Assembly (NCBI GenBank): GCA_937897325.1
Contig: CALCOY010000035.1
Location: 1-64,000, forward strand
Length of the DNA: 64,000 nucleotides
Reading direction: 5' to 3'
DNA from: an uncultured Shimia sp.
GTDB lineage: Bacteria > Pseudomonadota > Alphaproteobacteria > Rhodobacterales > Rhodobacteraceae
The number at the start of each line of letters is the position of its first letter. Within the stretch, counting starts at the first letter, position 1. The notes under the pieces are model-generated. The model made no database searches. It was given only the letters and a program-made list of their open reading frames with translations, and had not been told where the DNA came from. A program made the position numbers and the translations under genes. Shown here one piece after another: positions 33,744 through 41,923 of this stretch.

Positions 33744-34145
33744 ATGCGAAAATGGGTGATCGGCATGATTCTGGCGCTCAGTATGGTCGGCGGTGCTTCT
33801 GCGCAAGGCGCGGATATAGAGGATGTAATCAACCGTCAAATGGATGCCTTCAAAGCGGATGATTTCTCCACCGCTTTCACGTTTGCCAGCCCCAATATCC
33901 GCAACATGTTCCGCACACCTGAAAACTTTGGACGCATGGTTGCCCAAGGTTATCCCATGGTCTGGCGGCCTGCTGAAATCGAATATCTGGATCTGCGCGA
34001 AGAAGGCGGTTCGCTGAAGCAGACGATCCGGATTGTCGACCAGAAGGGCGGCGTGCATCTGCTGGATTACAGCATGATCGAAACGCCTGATGGTTGGAAG
34101 ATCAACGGTGTTCAGATCCTGCAGGCGCCCGACGTTTCGACCTGA
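33744..34145 (+). CDS. DUF4864 domain-containing secreted protein
   Basis: A 133-residue protein. Residues 1-23 are a signal peptide (GMILALSMVGGASAQ). VINRQMDAFKADDFSTAFTF, then NIRNMFRTPENFGRMV and YPMVWRP, fit DUF4864, an NTF2-like small domain. The protein would be periplasmic. GGGGAG lies upstream of the ATG. The function of the family is not known to me. Confidence 0.85.
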   Translation: MRKWVIGMILALSMVGGASAQGADIEDVINRQMDAFKADDFSTAFTFASPNIRNMFRTPENFGRMVAQGYPMVWRPAEIEYLDLREEGGSLKQTIRIVDQKGGVHLLDYSMIETPDGWKINGVQILQAPDVST

Positions 34146-34279
34146 TTGGTGGCAATTGCACCGTACGGTGGTCTCAGCCACAGTTAAGGCTTTATTGATA
34201 CTTCCCCCTCCGCACCGGTCGAAGCCGGGATCACATCTGTTGAGGCGGGCCGCTATGGCCCTGCGGGAAAGGGAATTTC

Positions 34280-36565
34280 ATGAACAAGGCAGTCACCGAC
34301 GGCGTTCTTTTGATGCCGCCACCCTTTGCGAATGGGCTGGATGTCTGGTCAAGGGGGGACGGCACCCCAGGATCGGACACCTATGCGACGGCATCCAACG
34401 CGGCTTTCGTACCGGCCGATCAGGATTTTGGCGGGTGTCTGGAGATCCAGAAAGGGGCGAGCACGACGCGCGTGCGATACATGGGGGAAACGCCCCTTTT
34501 GCCGGGCTGCTATCTTCGTGTCACTGCCCGGCTGAAGGTGCTTTCGGGGGCATTGCCGTCCGTACGGATCGCGGCCTGGCCTGGTGGCGCGGGCGGTGTC
34601 AATGTGAGTGGTGTGCGGACCACCGGGCCGAGCGTGACGCTGACGAACTATGGCGAGGTTGTCGAGGTGTCCGCCATTGTCGGCGCGGGCGAGCGAAATG
34701 GCGTCGACATGGTGTGGGGCGGGTCAGCAATTTACGGACACTTCGGCCTTGATCTAACCGGACCCAATGGTGGGGTCGTCCGGATCGATGATATCGTGAT
34801 CGAGGATGTCACTTCGGTCTTTCTGAGGGATATGCTTGCGCTGGTTGATGTACGTGACTTTGGTGCGGTGGGCGATGGATCGACCGATGACAGTGCTGCT
34901 TTTGATGCGGCTGCTGTTGCGGCAAATGGCCGGACGGTGCTGGTACCGAATGGTGTCTTCCGGCTTGACAGCGACGTGACATTTGACACGCCAGTGAAAT
35001 TCGAGGGCCGCGTCACGATGCCTGCTACGGCGGTTCTACAATTGCGGCGCAACTTCGATCTGCCGACATACATCGAGGCATTCGAGGACGAGACGGAGGC
35101 TTTCAAAAAGGCATTTCAGGCGCTGTTGAATAACTCTGATCACGAGTCGCTCGATATGGGGGGTCGGAAAGTTACCGTAACCGAGCAGATTGACATGCAG
35201 GCGGCGACGCCCGAGCGGACAAGCTATGCCACGCGGCGCGTCATTCGTAATGGTCAATTCGAGGCGTCGGGCAACAATTGGGACACTGATGTGGTCACAT
35301 CGCAGGCGACCTACGATCCCTCCAACGCGACCCGCTTGACTGGTGTTGTAAACGTGGCGAACGTGCCTGTTGGCGCGCTGGTCGGGGGTGTTGGCGTCGG
35401 GCGCGAGGTATATGTGCGGTCCAAGAACGTGGCACAGCAGGAGGTCACGCTGAACGTTCCGCTGCATGACGCGGCGGGAACGCAGAACTTCACATTCCAA
35501 CGTTTCAAGTATCTGCTGGATTTCAGCGGTTACAGCAATCTCGACAAATTCGCCCTCGATGGGATCGAATTCCAGTGCAACAACCGATGCTCGGCCATCA
35601 TGCTTGCCGACAGCGGCAAGACCTTTACGCTGGAGGATTGTTACATCACGCGGCCGAAGGATCGGGGCATTACGTCCAAGGGCACAGGCTGTCAGGGGAT
35701 GTTGATCGACCGGTCGCAATTCTTGTCAAGCGAGGATGCGCTTGAGGCACAGGACCGGGTTTCGATCGCGTTGAACGCCAACTCAAACGACGTGAAGTTG
35801 CGCAACAATCGGTCGACGCGGTTTCGTCATTTCGCGCTTTTGGGTGGCTCCAACAACCTCGTCATCGGCAATCACTTCTTCCAGGGCGATACGGTTGCGG
35901 ATGGTCTGCGGACGGCAGGTATCATCATTGCCAAGACACATACAAGTTCGGTTATCTCGGGCAACTACGTTGACAATTGTTTTCTGGAATGGACGAACGA
36001 GCATGATCCGGCGCCCGAATTCAATACTGAGTTCAGCTTCAGTGCCTTTTCGATCACGGACAACGTCTTCCTGTCAGGTGACGTGGCGCCCTGGTTCAGC
36101 TACATCGTGATCAAACCGCACGGCGTCGGTCATTTCGTGAGCGGCCTGACAGTAACGGGGAACAAGTTCCGCAGCATCAACGGGAAAATCGATCGGGTTG
36201 AGCGGATCGATACCAGCTTTGCCGATCTGGATCCGACTCGTCACAAGGCAATCCTGTTCGATGGGAATTCATTCCACAACGTCTCGGAGCCCGTTTCGAA
36301 CCCGCTGCGGCTGGACTATACTCAAACAACGGCTTCGAGCGTCTGGACCATCGACACCGGGCGACAACTGCCATTTCTTGGCCGTGTCGCCAGCGTTGAG
36401 AGCGCAATCATCATCGACCGGTTGCGCAATGAGGCCGATGTTGAGGTCTACCCGGCACCCGGTGCGGAAAGCGGCGTTGGTTCGAACGGTGATCAGTTCC
36501 GACTGCGATGGGCCGCTCCGGTGCGCGGATCGGTGCGCGCAACTGTCCGCATGGATGACCTTTGA
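34280..36565 (+). CDS. large beta-helix protein, GH28-related / pectate-lyase-like; candidate phage-type (GTA) head spike
   Basis: A 761-residue protein without signal peptide. Residues 1-180 form a beta-rich domain (GDGTPGSDTYATASNAAFVP and nearby). VRDFGAVGDGSTDDSAAFDA (about 192-211) is the pectate-lyase-3/GH28-related entry motif, followed by a right-handed parallel beta-helix full of Asn/Gly turns to about 680 and a C-terminal beta cap. Lack of a signal with a carbohydrate-binding helix is typical of phage tail spikes. The N-terminal sequence is like the spike proteins of Rhodobacterales gene transfer agents (GhsB type) as I recall them. An exopolysaccharide hydrolase exported by another route is the alternative. 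Confidence 0.7.
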   Translation: MNKAVTDGVLLMPPPFANGLDVWSRGDGTPGSDTYATASNAAFVPADQDFGGCLEIQKGASTTRVRYMGETPLLPGCYLRVTARLKVLSGALPSVRIAAWPGGAGGVNVSGVRTTGPSVTLTNYGEVVEVSAIVGAGERNGVDMVWGGSAIYGHFGLDLTGPNGGVVRIDDIVIEDVTSVFLRDMLALVDVRDFGAVGDGSTDDSAAFDAAAVAANGRTVLVPNGVFRLDSDVTFDTPVKFEGRVTMPATAVLQLRRNFDLPTYIEAFEDETEAFKKAFQALLNNSDHESLDMGGRKVTVTEQIDMQAATPERTSYATRRVIRNGQFEASGNNWDTDVVTSQATYDPSNATRLTGVVNVANVPVGALVGGVGVGREVYVRSKNVAQQEVTLNVPLHDAAGTQNFTFQRFKYLLDFSGYSNLDKFALDGIEFQCNNRCSAIMLADSGKTFTLEDCYITRPKDRGITSKGTGCQGMLIDRSQFLSSEDALEAQDRVSIALNANSNDVKLRNNRSTRFRHFALLGGSNNLVIGNHFFQGDTVADGLRTAGIIIAKTHTSSVISGNYVDNCFLEWTNEHDPAPEFNTEFSFSAFSITDNVFLSGDVAPWFSYIVIKPHGVGHFVSGLTVTGNKFRSINGKIDRVERIDTSFADLDPTRHKAILFDGNSFHNVSEPVSNPLRLDYTQTTASSVWTIDTGRQLPFLGRVASVESAIIIDRLRNEADVEVYPAPGAESGVGSNGDQFRLRWAAPVRGSVRATVRMDDL

Positions 36566-36569
36566 TGTT

Positions 36570-36603
36570 TTGGGGCAGCGCACATTTCGGGGTGCTGTCC
36601 CAA
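36570..36603. terminator. imperfect hairpin between convergent genes
   Basis: TTGGGGCAGC (36570-36579) pairs with GCTGTCCCAA (36594-36603) with one mismatch. It lies between the stops of the beta-helix gene and the minus-strand outer-membrane-like gene, so it may end transcription in both directions. No T-run is present. Confidence 0.45.
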
Positions 36604-36616
36604 TCACATTGCAGTC

Positions 36617-37276
36617 TCAGAATTTAAGCCAGATGCCGATCTTGAGCCGGGTGTCGTCTTCCTCTTGCTCGACGCCGATCTGGTAGCTTTGTCGACTTTC
36701 GCGCGGCGTCCAGACGATTGATGGGGCGATGATGGCCGCTTCTTCTTCTCCATCGTGGCTAAGATAAGCCTGCATCATCAGTTTCAGACGATCTGACCAG
36801 GTCATTCCCAATGTTGCATCCACCTTGGTGGTGTTTCGGTCGCGATTGGGTTCGGACACCAAGACGGTGTCGATGTTGATCCAGCCGCTTCTTTCCCCGA
36901 GTGTAAGCCCGCGCCCAACGCTGAATTCGGCCCGGAAAAGAGGTGTTGTGCCGTTGGCATCCATCGAGGCGCCAAGTCCAAGCGCGTAGGACAGCCGCCA
37001 ATTGCTGTCCTCATTTCCCACGGGTCGGCGCAGGAAAAGATAGCCTGAGCCGCTCTGTGGTGTTGTGCCATACATGCGTGTATCGATCTTTGCGCCGATG
37101 GTGGTACGCGCGCGAAATCCGTACTCTAGAAAGACCGCCGCATCCGATGTGCCATCCCGCGATTGGGTGACGGAAGTGGAAACGAATGCGGCACCTTCGT
37201 CGCGCAGCCAGGCGCTGGCCGTCGCGGACTGGCTGAGCAACAGTATCATGAAAGCGATTCGAAAAATGCGGCGCAT
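36617..37276 (-). CDS. hypothetical secreted protein, probable outer-membrane beta-barrel
   Basis: A 219-residue protein. Residues 1-22 are a signal peptide (FMILLLSQSATASA-WL). The remainder alternates polar and hydrophobic residues in 8-12 residue strands (ARTTIGAKIDTRMYG, SYALGLGASMD, RAEFSVGRGLTLG, SYQIGVEQEEDDTRLKIGIW) and ends in Phe, as outer-membrane barrels do. The family is not recognised. Confidence 0.7.
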   Translation of the reverse strand: MRRIFRIAFMILLLSQSATASAWLRDEGAAFVSTSVTQSRDGTSDAAVFLEYGFRARTTIGAKIDTRMYGTTPQSGSGYLFLRRPVGNEDSNWRLSYALGLGASMDANGTTPLFRAEFSVGRGLTLGERSGWINIDTVLVSEPNRDRNTTKVDATLGMTWSDRLKLMMQAYLSHDGEEEAAIIAPSIVWTPRESRQSYQIGVEQEEDDTRLKIGIWLKF

Positions 37277-37354
37277 GCGGCCTCCCGCAGGAAAGCCTGC
37301 GAGATGGCGGTTAACATGTGTTTACTCTCCCTAGACCTTTGAGCGTTGCGTCTT

Positions 37355-37837
37355 ATGTCACAGCCTATGCAATTGCCTCTTGAAGATGTTCAGACCTATC
37401 CGCGCCCGCCCGCTTTGGAACCTGTGCCGCAGACGCTGCGCGTCATTCTGGGCGATCAGGTTGCCGCCGAGACGAAGCGTGCGTTTCGCGTTCTCGAAAC
37501 CCATCATGCGCCCACATATTACTTCCCACCCGAAGATGTGCTGGCCGCGATGACTCCCACCGCCGGCGCCTCGTTCTGCGAATGGAAAGGGGCCGCGCAA
37601 TACTGGGATCTGAAGATGGGTGGCATGACAGCCCGCAAGGCAGCCTGGAGCTATCCCAAGCCTTCGACCGCATTTGAAGATCTGGCGGGATATCTCGCGA
37701 TTTACGTGACCAAGGTCGACAGCGCCTGGGTTGGAGATGTGGCTGTTACGCCGCAACCCGGAGATTTCTATGGCGGTTGGGTCACACCCAATCTGACGGG
37801 TATCGTCAAGGGTGGTCCGGGCACGCGACATTGGTAG
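37355..37837 (+). CDS. DUF427 domain-containing protein
   Basis: A 160-residue protein from ATG 37355 (MSQPMQLPLE); a TTG at 37346 is less likely. HHAPTYYFPPEDV, then FCEWKGAAQYWDL and AWSYPKPSTAFEDLAGYLA, are the DUF427 signature: a small beta-tent fold widespread in bacteria with no assigned reaction. It is a single-gene unit ahead of the AhpD-like gene. Confidence 0.9.
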   Translation: MSQPMQLPLEDVQTYPRPPALEPVPQTLRVILGDQVAAETKRAFRVLETHHAPTYYFPPEDVLAAMTPTAGASFCEWKGAAQYWDLKMGGMTARKAAWSYPKPSTAFEDLAGYLAIYVTKVDSAWVGDVAVTPQPGDFYGGWVTPNLTGIVKGGPGTRHW

Positions 37838-37908
37838 AGGATCGCCATCTCATTGCGCCAACCGGATCGGGGGGCTAGAGGAGACCCGTTAGACGAAGGA
37901 TTGCGCCC

Positions 37909-38505
37909 ATGCCCCTTATCCCCTCTATTCCCGAAGACGATCTTGATCCCGATCTGAAAGACGAACTTAGCTTTTTTGTCGGCACCCTTGGCGGGATCCC
38001 CAATTCGATCCGCACCATGGCACTCCGACCCCAGATCGCGATGGCTTACACGGCCCTCAACCGGGCGGTGATGGCCGATTACGGTTCCGTCACGCCGGAG
38101 TTCAAACGCCTCATTGGATATGTCGCGAGCTTTGCTTCAGGCTGCCTCTATTGCCAGGCCCATATGATTCTGGCGTCGGAGCGATTTGGCGCTTCTGAAG
38201 AGCGGTTGAATGATGTCTATGTATTTGAAGACAGCCCGCACTTTTCAGATGCAGAGAAAGCGGCCCTGGCCTATGCCCATGCCGGAGCGGCGGTGCCCAA
38301 CACGGTGACGGACGAGGTCGGAGGCCGCTTGCGGGCGCATTGGTCCGATGAAGCGGTGGTCGAAGTCACGAGCGTTGTCGCCCTTTTTGGCTATCTCAAC
38401 CGCTGGAACGATTCCATGGGCACAGCTCTTGAAGAAATGCCGATGGACCGAGGCGAAAGACGGCTGGCCAAGACAACAGGCTGGACCGCTGGCAAGCACG
38501 GCTAG
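37909..38505 (+). CDS. AhpD-like / carboxymuconolactone decarboxylase family protein (peroxidase-related)
   Basis: A 198-residue helical protein. ASGCLYCQAHMI holds the redox pair Cys79/Cys82 with His85, the CxxCxxxH-type proton relay of the AhpD fold (here CLYCQAH). It probably acts as a thiol peroxidase or disulfide reductase in the cytoplasm. AGACGAAGGA lies upstream of the ATG. The stop overlaps by 3 bases the stop of the convergent small transporter gene. Confidence 0.85.
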   Translation: MPLIPSIPEDDLDPDLKDELSFFVGTLGGIPNSIRTMALRPQIAMAYTALNRAVMADYGSVTPEFKRLIGYVASFASGCLYCQAHMILASERFGASEERLNDVYVFEDSPHFSDAEKAALAYAHAGAAVPNTVTDEVGGRLRAHWSDEAVVEVTSVVALFGYLNRWNDSMGTALEEMPMDRGERRLAKTTGWTAGKHG

Positions 38506-38879
38506 GCCGTGTGGCTCATCACCATCATGGCCGCGAGGGCAAGACCAAGTCCCACGAATTCTCTTTGGCCAATTGGTTCGTCAAAGGAAACTGCGCCGAT
38601 GATCGCCAGTGCGACAAGCGTCAACATGGAATATGCGACGCCCGCCTGTGCCAGCGTCACATGGCGCATCGCAAAGTACCAAAGGACCGCTGAAAAGGCA
38701 TAAAGCCCACAGCCTAGAAGCATGTATCGCGACGTTAGCGGAAGATCACCGTCGGCGGCGACTTTGATCACATAGTCACCCAATATGACGATTATGGCGG
38801 TGCCAAGTGAAAAACCAAAACCCAGTAGAACCGGTGACATGCCCCCTCCGATCTGGGCGACAAGGCCCGCAAATTGCAT
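38502..38879 (-). CDS. small EamA/SMR-like membrane protein
   Basis: A 125-residue protein with four membrane spans (about 8-30, 48-67, 72-92, 98-122), the size of a small multidrug resistance protein. YAFSAVLWYFAMRHVTLAQA and FDEPIGQREFVGLGLALAAM match half of a DMT/EamA transporter. It likely works as a dimer. SMR-type Glu14 is absent from the first span, so drug efflux is not implied. Confidence 0.75.
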   Translation of the reverse strand: MQFAGLVAQIGGGMSPVLLGFGFSLGTAIIVILGDYVIKVAADGDLPLTSRYMLLGCGLYAFSAVLWYFAMRHVTLAQAGVAYSMLTLVALAIIGAVSFDEPIGQREFVGLGLALAAMMVMSHTA

Positions 38880-39033
38880 AAATCAATGAGTTCATTGTGC
38901 CGATGACGGGGTGCGGCGGTCAATGCAGGTTATCCATACCTTGCCCGGCTAGGCTTTGCCAAAAACCGGTGCTAGGGCGGAACGCGCCCTGATCATGCTC
39001 AGATCATCACAAACCGAACTACAGAGACCGATC

Positions 39034-39266
39034 GTGAAATGCCCTATCGGCGGAAACGATCTGGTTGTTGCGGATCGGAGCGGAGTTGAAATCGACTATT
39101 GCCCTCAATGTCGGGCCATCTGGCTCGATCGCGGTGAATTGAACAAGATCATTGAACGCTCCGCGGCCTTTGCGCCGCCTCCGCCGCCAAAAGGTCGTGG
39201 ATACGATGATCGGCGCCACAAGAAAAAAGGCGCGGCGGTTTTCTGGACAAATTGTTCGACTTCTGA
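39034..39266 (+). CDS. zinc-ribbon (zf-TFIIB) protein, needs a -1 shift at an A6 run
   Basis: GTG 39034 starts KCPIGGNDLVVADRSGVEID, then YCPQCRAIWLDRGELNKI, the zf-TFIIB zinc ribbon (CP...CPxC) of small bacterial proteins. Frame 0 runs past the usual end and collides with the convergent gene. At A6 (39223-39228), shifting -1 gives RRGGFLDKLFDF and stop TGA at 39264-39266, the C-terminus normal for these proteins. Either one A was lost from the homopolymer or the ribosome/polymerase slips there. ATG 38995 is an alternative start. Confidence 0.7.
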
Positions 39267-39276
39267 CTGTCGGTCT

Positions 39277-39735
39277 TCATCCCATATCTGCCAGTGTGAT
39301 GGCGTAGGCCTTGCCAAACCCGCCGTTGAGCGCAGCGCCACTTGGGTCAATCGCAAACATTCGGAAGTCCGCAAAGTCGAAGTAGAGCTTTGACTTTGGG
39401 TGCGCGGCCAGCCAGGGCTTGGCCAAAACGGTTTTGTCGACTTCTTGGGCCTTGCCCTGCACGCTCATACGGGGATGGTTGAGCGGGTCGCCCCTTTTGC
39501 CCGGCTCTCCGATCAAGACGGAGACGCGACCATCGTCGCGAAGGGGTTTCGTGTGGCTCGAAAGATCAGAAACGAGCGTCAGGATCCGACCGTCATGCCA
39601 AAGGCCCGCTATGCGCGTGACAGACGGATGGCCGTTCTTATCGACAACCGCCAATGCGCAATGGCGCATCTGACCAAGAAGCACCTGCACGATCTCGCGC
39701 GCGGCGTCATCTGCAGGCTGAACCGGATCCTTCAT
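39277..39735 (-). CDS. pyridoxamine 5'-phosphate oxidase-like (FMN-binding split barrel) protein
   Basis: A 152-residue flavin-split-barrel protein, HugZ/PPOX-like. CALAVVDKNGHPSVTRIAGL and then LTLVSDLSSHTKPLRDDGRV and VSVLIGEPGKRGDPLNHPRM are the FMN-phosphate-binding strands. LAAHPKSKLYFDFADFRMFA is the conserved C-terminal helix of the haem-utilisation-type group. The reaction is not assignable. It is convergent to the zinc-ribbon gene, with only 10 bases between the stops after frame correction. Confidence 0.85.
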   Translation of the reverse strand: MKDPVQPADDAAREIVQVLLGQMRHCALAVVDKNGHPSVTRIAGLWHDGRILTLVSDLSSHTKPLRDDGRVSVLIGEPGKRGDPLNHPRMSVQGKAQEVDKTVLAKPWLAAHPKSKLYFDFADFRMFAIDPSGAALNGGFGKAYAITLADMG

Positions 39736-39789
39736 AGTGCCAAGCTGTCACAAGTTGGGATGTGAGGGAATGCGTATCGGCCTGCTGCG

Positions 39790-40422
39790 CTAGTCCCGAT
39801 AGATGACCGCAATGCCCTTGCCCTGGTGAGTCTTAGGGTAGGGGTTTTTCTGGCCTTTGTGCTCGCCCCAGAAATCGACGGCCAGTCCGCCCTTGCCAGC
39901 TTCGTAGTTGAACGGTGTCGCTGCTGCCACAGGCACGATGTGGACGTTGCTGTCCCAAGGGTCGCATACGGTTGCGTAGGATTTGCCATCAAACCGGCGC
40001 ACAGTGTCGATGCAGACCGCATGGCCGCCGCCACCGCTCCAGCCCACTCCGGCGATGATGGGTTTGACGTCGCTGGTCGGGCCGAACCCGCCTTGGGAGC
40101 GCACCTTTTGCAGGATCGTCGAGGTCACCGTCTTGGCGTCCACGTACTTTCCGGTCCACTTGCCGCAATTGAGTTGGTTCAGGACAGAAGCCAGCAGGGC
40201 CGGATCGGTGCCTTGCGTCTCGGGCTTGTAGGTCGAGCCTGAGACGCTTGTGTAAAGGTCATAGACCTCCTTGTTGGTTCGAAGTGCTTTCGCGCCCGGC
40301 GTGAACTTGTTGATCTTGAAAACACACATCAGGATAGATGCGATGCCGCAGGACATATTGGCCTCCTGCCCAAAAACGAGATGTGCGTCGCCGAAACGGG
40401 TGAACCGTGTAAACCAGGCCAT
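39790..40422 (-). CDS. papain-like / C39-like cysteine peptidase
   Basis: A 210-residue protein with catalytic pattern Gln19, Cys25 (GQEANMSCGIASILM), His134 (GGGGHAVCIDTV) and Asp154 (TVCDPWDS). This is the papain-like fold of the AvrRpt2/C39-like group. No signal peptide and no fused transporter are present, so it is a stand-alone enzyme, possibly exported by a type I or VI route or acting in the cytosol. No obvious substrate gene is adjacent; the next gene in the gap encodes a secreted protein on the other strand. Confidence 0.75.
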   Translation of the reverse strand: MAWFTRFTRFGDAHLVFGQEANMSCGIASILMCVFKINKFTPGAKALRTNKEVYDLYTSVSGSTYKPETQGTDPALLASVLNQLNCGKWTGKYVDAKTVTSTILQKVRSQGGFGPTSDVKPIIAGVGWSGGGGHAVCIDTVRRFDGKSYATVCDPWDSNVHIVPVAAATPFNYEAGKGGLAVDFWGEHKGQKNPYPKTHQGKGIAVIYRD

Positions 40423-40603
40423 TCTGGACCCTTCCTTTGATACTGCTGTGACTGACTGACGTCGGATGAAAAGTGTTTGGTCAAATATGCGCTGAGACCG
40501 TGCGCGATTGCGGCGTGTTTGTCCAGACGACTTCCATACTTGAGCCGATTGGCCAGTGCAGGCTAGGCTGTTGTTCTGGGGATATTTGAAAAAGGAATTT
40601 GGG

Positions 40604-40990
40604 ATGAGGGTTTTTGTGATGGTCGTATTTGCGGCGCTGGCGGCGGGGGGTGTCTCGGCTCAGGATCAATACATCGGGGGCTACTGGGCCCATATCGGCC
40701 CACAGGATTACTACAATTCAAGCGGCACACGCCTGACCGACGCAGCGGCAATCCTTCGTCAGGATCGCGCGAACTTTCACCGCTTTGGTATCCGCCATCC
40801 GCGCGACGAGAGTGACCCGTGGTTTGGCACCCAAAACGGACGCGCGGCCATGCCTGCCATGATCGCAAATGCGGGCGGGGTACCGGCATACATCCAGAAT
40901 CTCATGTGGGAAGGCCGAGAACTGACGATCTACGTGTCGATGTATCAACGTGGTGGTTTCACATATCTCAGGGCAGAGATCCCCGGCTGA
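40604..40990 (+). CDS. hypothetical secreted protein
   Basis: A 128-residue protein from ATG 40604, preceded by AAGGAATTTGGG. Residues 1-19 are a signal peptide (FVMVVFAALAAGGVSAQ). The mature chain is rich in Tyr, Gly and Asn (GGYWAHIGPQDYYNSSGTRL) and looks like a small beta/alpha domain. No family is recognised. It could be the partner or inhibitor of the divergent peptidase at 39790, but proximity is the only basis. Confidence 0.6.
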   Translation: MRVFVMVVFAALAAGGVSAQDQYIGGYWAHIGPQDYYNSSGTRLTDAAAILRQDRANFHRFGIRHPRDESDPWFGTQNGRAAMPAMIANAGGVPAYIQNLMWEGRELTIYVSMYQRGGFTYLRAEIPG

Positions 40991-41169
40991 TTGAATTCAG
41001 TGAAAAGTTTGAGCAACTTTGCGCACATTTGGCTGGTTGGACCTAAGTCAAATTGAGCCGTTTCGGATGTTCCAAAACAGCGCCGACATTACGCCGCGCG
41101 CATAATCCCTTCGCTCAAAGCGCCGCCACATGTTACAATACGGAATTTAGAATTGGGGCGAAGTTATTT

Positions 41170-41913
41170 ATGGTGGATATAGTCAAGCTGCTATCTGCAC
41201 TTGGAAATCTCGTTTTTTCCTCTCAGGATAGACAACGCAAATATCGCTTCAATGACGCGCTGGAAGAGAACCTCAACGAACAACTCGAGGCGGCCGGCGG
41301 GGATGGGGTTAGCTTTGACTTGTTGTTAAAAAGCAGTGGCGTGTTTGATGAAAAACCAGATGAGTTGCGCCGCATTCTTATCGAAATTGGTGCGAAGCGG
41401 CGGTTGCATGGAAAACACGAATACTGGGTCGCACGCCAAGAGGGGCGGCGCAGATCGCGGCGTGCGGTGCTGGTTCGATCAGTGCTTGGGACAATAGCGC
41501 TGGTCACGATTGCAATTCTCGCACTAAACGCGGTGGAGTTTAAGGACAGGTTGGCGATCATTGCAGAGAGGTTTTTTGAGAATGACGAGGTCACTCAAGA
41601 CCCGCTTGCCTCTTCTATGTCGAGCCGTCCGCGCTATGGAGAGTACGGTGTCAGCATAGGGGCTTTTCGAACGAGCGCGCTGGCCAAGGCGCAGTTGAAA
41701 CGCGCGGTCGAGCGGTTGGACCTAGACCCGGAGGAGTTCGGGGTTTTTCTTGGTCCTCAGGATCTCAGCGTGGTGATCATCTATCCGTTCGCCGAGAAAA
41801 CTGTGGCAGACTTCAACTTTTCGCGCGCGCAAGGCGAGGGGTTCGAAGATATCAGGCTCATCAAGATGAAAGACTGGGAAGACATTACCAGCCGCTTTGT
41901 CGATGGCTTGTAG
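41170..41913 (+). CDS. hypothetical single-span membrane protein with SPOR-like C-terminus
   Basis: A 247-residue protein from ATG 41170; the longer frame to 41053 lacks support. Residues 1-95 are cytoplasmic, with a winged-helix-like segment (SFDLLLKSSGVFDEKPDELR). A single span lies at about 100-121 after RRRSRR. The C-terminal part (about 158-235), YGVSIGAFRTSALAKAQLKR and onwards, has the beta-alpha-beta look of a SPOR peptidoglycan-binding domain. A cell-division or envelope role is inferred. Convergent to uvrB. Confidence 0.55.
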   Translation: MVDIVKLLSALGNLVFSSQDRQRKYRFNDALEENLNEQLEAAGGDGVSFDLLLKSSGVFDEKPDELRRILIEIGAKRRLHGKHEYWVARQEGRRRSRRAVLVRSVLGTIALVTIAILALNAVEFKDRLAIIAERFFENDEVTQDPLASSMSSRPRYGEYGVSIGAFRTSALAKAQLKRAVERLDLDPEEFGVFLGPQDLSVVIIYPFAEKTVADFNFSRAQGEGFEDIRLIKMKDWEDITSRFVDGL

Positions 41914-41923
41914 GGCGCTTCAT

